DNA of 37,639 bases from Leptolyngbya sp. FACHB-8 (GTDB lineage: Bacteria > Cyanobacteriota > Cyanobacteriia > Elainellales > Elainellaceae), in the NCBI RefSeq assembly GCF_014695575.1, contig NZ_JACJOO010000093.1, positions 1 through 37,639 on the forward strand. Reading direction: 5' to 3'. Positions 31,983 through 37,639 of the stretch are shown here, piece after piece (position 1 is the stretch's first letter; every line of letters starts with the position of its first letter). A program made the translations under genes and the position numbers. The notes under the pieces were generated by a model. It had not been told where the DNA came from, searched no databases, and worked only from the letters and a program-made list of their open reading frames with translations.

Positions 31983-32183
31983 CTATGCAGTGGGAGTGGC
32001 GATCGCCTCATCAAATTCGACACCACGGTAAATGAGGTGTAATACTCGTTGAACGACAGGAAGTTTTGCGGCCTGGTGAAAATGAACCGTCGCACCACGA
32101 TACTGCCCAGTAACAGGGGCATCAGCTACATCAAGCTGTGCAGGAACCGCATCATAACGAACACCACGATAAACCAGTTTCAT
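31983..32183 (-). CDS. DUF4278 domain protein
   Basis: 66 aa. Two copies of the YRGV/YRG signature (MKLVYRGVRYDAVPAQLDV near the start, LIYRGVEFDE near the end), with a third YRGATVHF in the middle, are diagnostic of the cyanobacterial DUF4278 family, whose function is unknown. AGAGGCG upstream serves as a ribosome-binding site for the ATG at 32183. It is a monocistronic unit closed by its own terminator. Confidence 0.85.
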   Translation of the reverse strand: MKLVYRGVRYDAVPAQLDVADAPVTGQYRGATVHFHQAAKLPVVQRVLHLIYRGVEFDEAIATPTA

Positions 32184-32530
32184 ATGCTTCGCCTCTTTTT
32201 GTAGCGGTAGGTGAGGCGCGTTCCTTCAGGAGTACTTCCTTACTTCCGTCTTCAAACCTGAATGAAGGGGGTTGAAGATGAACGATTTCTATACTTAAAT
32301 TACCAAATCTGTCTACCTGCCTCCTCCTACAACCGGGTGATCCGATTGGGTGTTCCTCTATCGGGGGCGATCGCAAAACACTGAGAGAAGTGGATACTGT
32401 CCCCGGGCACTACCCACTTCCCCAGAGAAGAACTGACGAAGAAGCACCCCCAGCAGCCCCACTCATATCAACCAAGAAGTTGACCAATCACGCTTCAGAG
32501 ACGAACTCTGAGGCACGATTTCGATCAAGC
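32184..32530. other. Intergenic stretch with two inverted repeats
   Basis: TCTTCAAACC (32249-32258) faces GGTTGAAGA (32270-32278), about 70-100 bases upstream of the DUF4278 start. An imperfect stem, GAAGTGG..CCACTTC, spans about 32381-32421, 110 bases downstream of the gene ending at 32531, without a T-tract. Neither can be assigned a role. Confidence 0.35.
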
Positions 32531-33076
32531 CTACACGGATGGGTAGACTTTCAGGAGCACATCGGCAATATAGCCATAGCCCAGAATGAACTGGCTGCAC
32601 TTGTGTTGTGCAGGGCCAACTTCAGCCGTAGCTGAGACTACATACAGGCCAGGATCCATCCCCCACTTCCGAGCCGTGCCAGGAAGCGCGAAGGTGTAAT
32701 CGTATGTGTCTTTCGTGGTGGAGACCGTGACGACCTGATCGACTTCGTCAGCGATGTTGCCTTGGCCTTCAAAGTGAAAGTTCATCGTGATCTTAGTTTC
32801 CAGGCACATCAGCAGAGCTGACAAAGGCGACTTGTTGAAGGAGATTTTCACACTAGCAATAACCTTTTCGTCTTCTGCCACAATGTAGGGAGACTGACCA
32901 GATGCTACGAAGTCAGGCAGCATCGGTTCTCCAGCCGTGCCATTGACTTTCAGATCAGACAGGGTGAAGAACACAGGTCCCAGGAAGTTCCAGGAATAGG
33001 TTTCGATTGCCGTTACCTGGTCACGCTGAGCTTGAGCATCAGCCAGGGCGGGGGAGAGAATGCTTGTATCAGCCAT
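32531..33076 (-). CDS. Conserved cyanobacterial hypothetical protein
   Basis: 181 aa, soluble, no signal peptide. SWNFLGPVFFTLSDLKVNG, LPDFVASGQSPYIVAEDEKV and FILGYGYIADVLLKVY give it the look of a beta-sandwich, and it resembles unnamed conserved proteins of filamentous cyanobacteria from memory. AGAGGACATTAACG before the ATG gives a reasonable ribosome-binding site. The function is unknown; it is encoded alone, divergent from the gene at 33403. Confidence 0.65.
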   Translation of the reverse strand: MADTSILSPALADAQAQRDQVTAIETYSWNFLGPVFFTLSDLKVNGTAGEPMLPDFVASGQSPYIVAEDEKVIASVKISFNKSPLSALLMCLETKITMNFHFEGQGNIADEVDQVVTVSTTKDTYDYTFALPGTARKWGMDPGLYVVSATAEVGPAQHKCSQFILGYGYIADVLLKVYPSV

Positions 33077-33402
33077 CGTTAATGTCCTCTTAGGTGACGA
33101 TAATCAGGTATGTTCGTTGACGGCATTTGTAGGGCTTGTTATAAAGGCTGTGTTTGTCAATTGCACTCACTATGACATCAATTTTTTTGAGACAGTCCTC
33201 AAAACGGGGACTATTTGTTCACAGGAAAGTTTGCACGGTGAGCTATGGGAAAAAGCCTCTCAGACATCTATCTATAAGAGCTTGAGCTTTTCACAAAGCG
33301 ACATGAGTTTAGCAAAATTTGCTTTAGTTCAAGGGTTGCAGCAGTCTTCCCCCAACGACTAGAGGCGCTCAGCAGAATCTATTCAGCACGAAAGCCCGAT
33401 CA
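33077..33402. other. Divergent intergenic region
   Basis: It separates two divergently transcribed genes and should hold both promoters. No clear inverted repeat or promoter boxes were identified. Confidence 0.35.
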
Positions 33403-34275
33403 ATGAGTTTACCCATTAGCAAAGACGTATTGCTTCCCCACGGATTACACCTGTTTCCAGTTCAAGGTACATTTCGTCACGAATTTTTGACGCAACTCTA
33501 CGCCTTTATTGAAGCACTCCCCGGTGTCACTCCGGCAGATATGAGTACCCAGGTATGGAAAGGATGGTGGCTCTCGGGTTCAACATTTATGTGTGAGGAG
33601 GCAGGGTTCTTCTCACTGGTAGCCATCAAGGATACTGAACTAATCTTGCGCTTTTGTACTACAACCTTCGAGGAGCATGAAGCCCGTATTATTCAATGGG
33701 TTTTGGCACACTGCGTTTGCACGATCTACGATTTTGATTGGGGAACCGAGCTCACGACGTCTGACGAGCTCGCGCGTTGGATGAGTATGCACTATGTCAG
33801 CAATACAGGCCAGCAACAACGTGCCATAGCTACCCTGACTGAAGAGGTAACGAATGCCTTCTGTGAGGCTATACAATATAATTCCCATGAAGAATTCATA
33901 CTATTTTTGACAACACCACAGCATGGCCAGCGGCGGTTAGTTATACCCGAGCCAAGCATCGTACTGCATGAGAATGACCGTCTGCCTCAATTGAGTAGAA
34001 CCGAATCCTTGACGTTACGCCTGCTTGAGCTGTGCAGCCGCGTGGTTTCCTCAGTACTGTTCACACCTGACCGTGTCTTACACATAGTTTTTGACCGTGC
34101 GATACACCTCGATATTTGTGCAGAAGCACCAGGGGAGTATCAGTATGCTTGGACACTGGAATCGCCTGTACCCCACCAACCGCATGAGTGGGTAGAGCGG
34201 GTGTGGGTACGACGTGGGGGCGATATTGTTGTTGTTGATGCCCCACTTACAAATGAAGCACAGCATGTTGAGTAG
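33403..34275 (+). CDS. Hypothetical protein of 290 aa
   Basis: A soluble protein of mixed alpha/beta composition, rich in Trp (STQVWKGWWLSGSTF; TLESPVPHQPHEWVERVWV). The distribution of hydrophobic strands (EEAGFFSLVAIKDTELILRF; RVWVRRGGDIVVVDAPL) suggests a real folded protein, and no other frame competes over 870 bases. There is no signal peptide, catalytic motif or known family that I can recognise. The Shine-Dalgarno sequence before the ATG is poor. Transposase remnants begin right after the stop, on the opposite strand. Confidence 0.6.
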   Translation: MSLPISKDVLLPHGLHLFPVQGTFRHEFLTQLYAFIEALPGVTPADMSTQVWKGWWLSGSTFMCEEAGFFSLVAIKDTELILRFCTTTFEEHEARIIQWVLAHCVCTIYDFDWGTELTTSDELARWMSMHYVSNTGQQQRAIATLTEEVTNAFCEAIQYNSHEEFILFLTTPQHGQRRLVIPEPSIVLHENDRLPQLSRTESLTLRLLELCSRVVSSVLFTPDRVLHIVFDRAIHLDICAEAPGEYQYAWTLESPVPHQPHEWVERVWVRRGGDIVVVDAPLTNEAQHVE

Positions 34276-34290
34276 TCTCCACGTGAAGAC

Positions 34291-34512
34291 CTACGGATCA
34301 GGATAGGTAGAAGCGACAAATCGCAATTCTCGTTTGCCATCAGCCCGTTTCAGCCAGAACCAGGACACCGTGAGGGGATAGTCTAGGCCCGTGAGATACA
34401 CCTGTAGACCGCACTCGACATGGCGGTAGAGGTCTTTCAGGCAGCGACCATCTTGCAGCGTCCGATCGCTTCGTAGACGACGATGGGTCGCCAGGAACGT
34501 TTGCGAACCCCA
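34291..34512 (-). pseudogene. C-terminal fragment of a transposase
   Basis: The frame reads SQTFLATHRRLRSDRTLQDG, KDLYRHVECGLQVYLTGLDY and SWFWLKRADGKRELRFVAST, ending at TAG. The YLTGLDYPLTVSWFW..GKRELRFVAST pattern looks like part of a DDE transposase from an IS of the IS4/IS701 kind; the family is uncertain. It has no start and is bounded upstream by TGA. Confidence 0.5.
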
Positions 34513-34551
34513 TCAAGAAACTCGAAGGTACCAAACACAGTACCGGCGGTT

Positions 34552-34679
34552 CTGTCGCCTACCTCCACCCCCCGCTCCTGCATCATCTCCTCCAAGTCTC
34601 CCTAGCTGAGGGAGTAACGGCAATACCAGCGCACGTTGAGCAGGATGATCTAGGGCAAAAGGTGCCCTCACTTGAACAG
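34552..34679 (-). pseudogene. N-terminal fragment of an IS6-family transposase
   Basis: With stop codons read through, the frame gives LFK-stop-GHLLP-stop-IILLNVRWYCRYSLS-stop-GDLEEMMQERGVEV. This matches the IS6/IS26/IS240 N-terminus (LFKWRHFxPxIILLNVRWYxRYxLSYRDLEEMMxERGxxVDHxTIYRW). At least three nonsense mutations have accumulated, and the catalytic domain is gone. Confidence 0.7.
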
Positions 34680-34699
34680 AGTAGAAGTAGACATTGAAG

Positions 34700-34917
34700 A
34701 GCGAGTTGGCAGAGTCCGGTTTGTCTAGCTTACCATTGACTGCCTACAACGTTGAATGCAAGTAGCAACGGCAGAAATCTTTAAACCTTTTGCTATGTAA
34801 AACTCATCGTTATCATTATCCCTGTATTTTTAGTAAATTACTGGAATTTCTAAAATGAGTTTTTTATGTGTATAAAACTGTAAAACGCTCTTCATCGGGT
34901 AACCATCAGGACCAGCA
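34700..34917. other. AT-rich spacer
   Basis: Between the IS6 fragment and the DsbA-like pseudogene. No feature recognised. Confidence 0.4.
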
Positions 34918-35481
34918 TCAAGAACCTTGATTAGCTGTAGCAGTAATGGCTACTATCAATTGCCCTACGTTCCAGCGATCTACATAACGAATTCCATTAA
35001 TAAATAAAGCAGGTGCAGCTATTACCCCACTTTCATATCCGCCCGCAATATCTGCATTGATGTGATCCAAATGTACTCTTCCAGATAAATCCTGTAAAAA
35101 TTGGGAAATATCGATTCCTAAGTTATTGGCATACTCTATTAAATAACCATTTTCTAACGCTTGTTAATGCATGAACAACAGGTCATGCATCTGCCAAAAC
35201 TGACCTTGTGCTGCTGCTTCCGCCGCTTCCGCCGCATACCGGACCTGACCATGGTTCTGAGACTTTGGAAGATGCCGGAAAATAAAGCATAGATAATTCT
35301 CTCCCAACGAAACACTAAGCTGTCGTTGAATTGCTTTAATCAGCCGGTAAACATCTGCACTTTGAGGAGATTGATAGTCTCCATACATCACCAGCACAAC
35401 GGTAGTACTCAACACACCTTGTTTATGATCCTGTGTTGACGGTGGAACGAGTAATGAGCTGGGGTTGCAGTCGTCGCTCAC
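34918..35481 (-). pseudogene. DsbA-like thioredoxin-fold protein with a nonsense codon
   Basis: 188 codons in one frame with an internal TAA at 35164-35166. Before it: TTVVLVMYGDYQSPQSADVY, FRHLPKSQNHGQVRYAAEAAEAAAQGQFWQMHDLLF. After it: QALENGYLIEYANNLGIDIS and GVIAAPALFINGIRYVDRW, with the cis-Pro loop (AAPALFINGIRY). This is the DsbA/NhaA-associated thioredoxin fold. The context (HQQALE in relatives) suggests CAA changed to TAA. The active site is SPQS, not CPxC, so the ancestral protein already lacked the redox cysteines. The start is GTG at 35481 with GGAGG upstream. Confidence 0.75.
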
Positions 35482-35740
35482 GGATACCTCCGAGGAAAAG
35501 TATGCTGGTCGCAGGCGATCGCGTACAGCTCCCCTGTAATTTATGTCAAGTAAACATTAATCTTAGTAACTTAACTGCTGCTAGTGTTTGTATAAATTCA
35601 ATATAGGTAATTGACTCCAGTTTGTCGTCCACTCAGAGTTGACACTTTTGCAGCATACGAGGATTAATTAATTCGTCCATCCCAAAGCGGAAGACCGGCT
35701 CCAACTCAGGTTAGAATACACACTCAAACTAAAATACAGC
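35482..35740. other. Intergenic stretch
   Basis: AT-rich, with nothing recognised beyond the GGAGG leader of the GTG-started gene ending at 35481. Confidence 0.35.
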
Positions 35741-36033
35741 CTACAAACTGACAATCCCTCGTTTCACTGTAACAATCACTGCTTGTGTACGGTCGTTCAC
35801 ACCCAATTGACTGAAAGTGCGACTGATATGAGATTTAACGGTACTCTCACCAATACGCAAAATAGTTGCAATGTCTAGGTTATTCATCCCCTGCGCAATT
35901 AAACGGAGCAATCTCAAGCTCAAGCAATGACAGCCATGCCAGAGTCGCAGTTAATGCTGCTTGTCAATTCTTATCGAACAATGGAGTGGTCATCAACAAT
36001 GAGAACACAAATTGAAGCAAATTGGCTGTTCAT
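35741..36033 (-). pseudogene. NarL/LuxR-type response regulator with nonsense codons and a deleted middle
   Basis: The ATG at 36033 overlaps the kinase stop (ATGA), the classic translational coupling of kinase-regulator pairs. The start of a receiver domain is clear (CVLIVDDHSIVR, with the acidic DD pair), then TAA, then ELTSSINCDSGMAVIA in the same frame, then TGA. The remaining receiver, including the phospho-Asp, is missing. The sequence resumes with the LuxR HTH (LLRLIAQGMNNLDIATILRI, ESTVKSHISRTFSQLGVNDR). A TTG-started 60-aa HTH alone could in theory be made from 35923. Confidence 0.8.
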
Positions 36034-37514
36034 GATGCTGGCTCTCGCTGAATCGTGATAAAGATTTCTGTTCCCTGTCCTGGGTAGCTGCTAATTGTCA
36101 ACTGTGCGCCAACCCTCTCTGCTCGTTCGCTCATTCCTAGTAGCCCAAATCCATGGCTAGGGATGCTACCTACTCCAAAGCCTTGCCCATCATCTTTCAC
36201 ACGCAAGATGCACCGTGTGTCCTCATACACCAACTCAACGCGAATTTCGCGCGCATGAGCGTACTTTATGGCATTGGTTAGCGCCTCCTGCCCTATCCGC
36301 AGCAAATTATTCTCCACTTCGGCAGGTAAGGAGTAGGCTGTGCCCTGAACCTCGTAAATTAAAGCAGTATCGGTAGAAGCTCGCATCTGAGTTACAAGCC
36401 GATGCAGAGCGCTCGATAAATCACCCTCCTCTAGCAACTGAGGACGCAAGGCTGTCACCGATCGACGCGCTTCAGCCAGTCCGGTACGTGCCAGTTCATC
36501 GATCATTTCTAGGTGAAACTGGGCTGCTTCCAAATCATCCGTTATCACTTGGGTCGTAGCTCCTACTTGGACAAGAATGCCAGTAAAGGTTTGTGCTAAT
36601 GTGTCGTGAATTTCTCGCGCCATGCGGTTGCGTTCGTTGAGGATCGTCGTTTCCTCAGCTTGTTTGAGTTCTCGTAGTGCAGCATTTCGCTGTTGAGTAA
36701 TGTCAGTAATCAGACCATAGTAGCCTCTGACTTGATGATTGGCATCAAAGTCAGGGATGAGGGAACCACTGATATAGCGTGTACCAGATGGATAGGGAAG
36801 CTCTGCCTCATAAATTGTAATTTGCCCTGCCAGCGCTCGATCGATGTACGGTTTCACCGCTTGATAAGCTGCCTCACCGATGATCTCACGAGCATACCGA
36901 CCCACAATTTCGTCCCGTCTACAGCCAAACCACTCTTCATAAGTCTGGTTAACAAACTGATAGCATCGGTTTGCATCTATATAGCTGATACAAACAGGAA
37001 GAGCGTCAGTGATCAGTCGCAATTGCTGTTCTCGTAAGCGCAACTCATCGTAGACATCGCGTAGTACGGCTTCGCTTTCCTGTAAAGCTGCCGTTCGTTC
37101 TGCCACCTGTTGTTCCAGGGTATAGTTGTAATTAGCTAATAACTGCTCTGCTTGTCTCCGTTCTGTGATGTCTTGAAAGGCCACCATTGCATAAGCCACA
37201 TGGCCCTGTTCATTAAATACGGGAGTTCCCCATACCTCAATGGGGACCATACTGTTAGTTTGGCAAATTTCCATATCATCGACGGTAGTGCGTTCGCCGG
37301 TCAGCGCTCGGATAACTGGCAGATCCTCAGTGGGATAGGGTTGATCCGTTCCCGCTAGATACAGTTGATAAGCCTCTGGAATCTGATCTGGAGTTACGGA
37401 AGGATCCATTCCTTGTCCTAATAGCTCAATTCCTCGTTGATTTGTGTAGTAAGGGCGGCCAGCAGTATCTACTACTACAATTGCCACTGGAATAGCTTCT
37501 AGAAATTGAGCCAT
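36030..37514 (-). CDS. NarX-type (HisKA_3) sensor histidine kinase with two PAS domains
   Basis: 494 aa, cytoplasmic. PAS 1 (about 1-120: AIPVAIVVVDTAGRPYYTNQ, ending QDITERRQAE), coiled coil (VAERTAALQESEAVL), PAS 2 (about 165-275: LITDALPVCISYIDANRCYQ, ending ITDITQQR), HisKA_3 dimerisation domain with His303 in MAREIHDTLAQTF, and HATPase (NLLRIGQEALTNAIKYAHA, DDGQGFG, HGFGLLGMSERAERVGAQL). All catalytic motifs look intact. The codons before the ATG (LSENQ after an in-frame TAA) resemble the linker preceding such PAS domains in longer kinases, so it may be the C-terminal part of a larger ancestor. Its coupled response regulator is broken, leaving it an orphan unless it signals to another NarL-type protein. 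Confidence 0.88.
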   Translation of the reverse strand: MAQFLEAIPVAIVVVDTAGRPYYTNQRGIELLGQGMDPSVTPDQIPEAYQLYLAGTDQPYPTEDLPVIRALTGERTTVDDMEICQTNSMVPIEVWGTPVFNEQGHVAYAMVAFQDITERRQAEQLLANYNYTLEQQVAERTAALQESEAVLRDVYDELRLREQQLRLITDALPVCISYIDANRCYQFVNQTYEEWFGCRRDEIVGRYAREIIGEAAYQAVKPYIDRALAGQITIYEAELPYPSGTRYISGSLIPDFDANHQVRGYYGLITDITQQRNAALRELKQAEETTILNERNRMAREIHDTLAQTFTGILVQVGATTQVITDDLEAAQFHLEMIDELARTGLAEARRSVTALRPQLLEEGDLSSALHRLVTQMRASTDTALIYEVQGTAYSLPAEVENNLLRIGQEALTNAIKYAHAREIRVELVYEDTRCILRVKDDGQGFGVGSIPSHGFGLLGMSERAERVGAQLTISSYPGQGTEIFITIQREPAS

Positions 37515-37559
37515 CTGATTTTCACTGAGTTATCGTCAAATCTGGTGTACGAAGAAAGA

Positions 37560-37639
37560 TTAAGCGGCGTTCTTGCTGATGTCGGTTTTTGGGTCTACTC
37601 GGATCCCATCCTTGAATTTCACTCCTTCAATCACCTCCC
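37560..37639 (-). CDS. C-terminal end of a partial ORF
   Basis: The last 25 codons before a TAA at 37560-37562 read EVIEGVKFKDGIRVDPKTDI then SKNAA; the rest lies beyond the window. It ends 45 bases upstream of the kinase start on the same strand. It looks like a genuine protein tail, possibly of a transposase, which would fit a truncated 5' end of the kinase gene. The family is not identified. Confidence 0.35.
   Translation of the reverse strand, partial: EVIEGVKFKDGIRVDPKTDISKNAA

Noticed and set aside
31810-32031. 73-aa ORF overlapping the end of the RTX gene
   Set aside because: No ribosome-binding site, composition not protein-like, and it runs through the minus-strand terminator and the end of the DUF4278 gene.
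34061-34534. Several 60-66-aa minus-strand ORFs
   Set aside because: Those up to 34275 are shadows of the 290-aa gene; beyond that they are out-of-frame readings of transposase remnants.

Overview
The window looks like chromosomal DNA of a filamentous cyanobacterium. The octamer GCGATCGC (HIP1) and its close variants recur throughout. Several gene families are typical of large-genome cyanobacteria: a DUF4278 protein, a WD40/STAND regulator, multi-PAS/GAF hybrid histidine kinases and RTX/cadherin-like surface proteins. A Leptolyngbya/Oculatella-like lineage is only a guess. No tRNA, rRNA or CRISPR array was seen.

Layout. 1-57 holds three 19-bp-spaced direct repeats resembling Tn7-like/CAST transposon-end binding sites. 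579-2299 has a small secreted protein and a DoxX membrane protein, followed by a long bidirectional terminator hairpin. 2475-4050 is a remnant zone with two miniature transposons. 4201-5958 is an Ig-like repeat protein. 6780-10654 is an eroding accessory set (Arc-like regulator without a start codon, membrane protein, frameshifted YciI-like gene, internally deleted DUF899, intact DUF1579, DUF1772 membrane protein), again with miniature transposons. 11061-16341 is an XRE regulator plus a 1677-aa hybrid sensor kinase. 16432-16840 is an IS4-type transposase remnant split by a miniature transposon. 16843-23729 is the centrepiece: a 2168-residue SARP/NB-ARC/14xWD40/second-AAA/TPR protein with a DUF4242 gene downstream. 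24246-27098 is a string of broken genes. 27548-31813 is a 1421-aa RTX protein with a seven-unit propeller and six cadherin-like domains. 31983-34275 has three small genes. 34291-37639 holds transposase scraps, a DsbA-like pseudogene, and a NarX-type kinase coupled to a response regulator that has lost its middle.

The main recurrent theme is non-coding. Three miniature inverted-repeat element families can be delimited from the window alone by their target duplications: a 101-bp family (3 copies, 3-bp duplications), a 94-bp family (2 copies, 4-bp duplications) and a 121-bp element (6-bp direct repeats). All carry long, nearly perfect palindromes, mostly capped by three-base loops. A core TTGCGTGCG/CGCACGCAA is shared between two families and a decayed hairpin at 525-559. 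Many neighbouring genes are broken, so this is an accessory region under weak selection. Intact regulators (the kinase operon and the giant STAND protein) persist within it.
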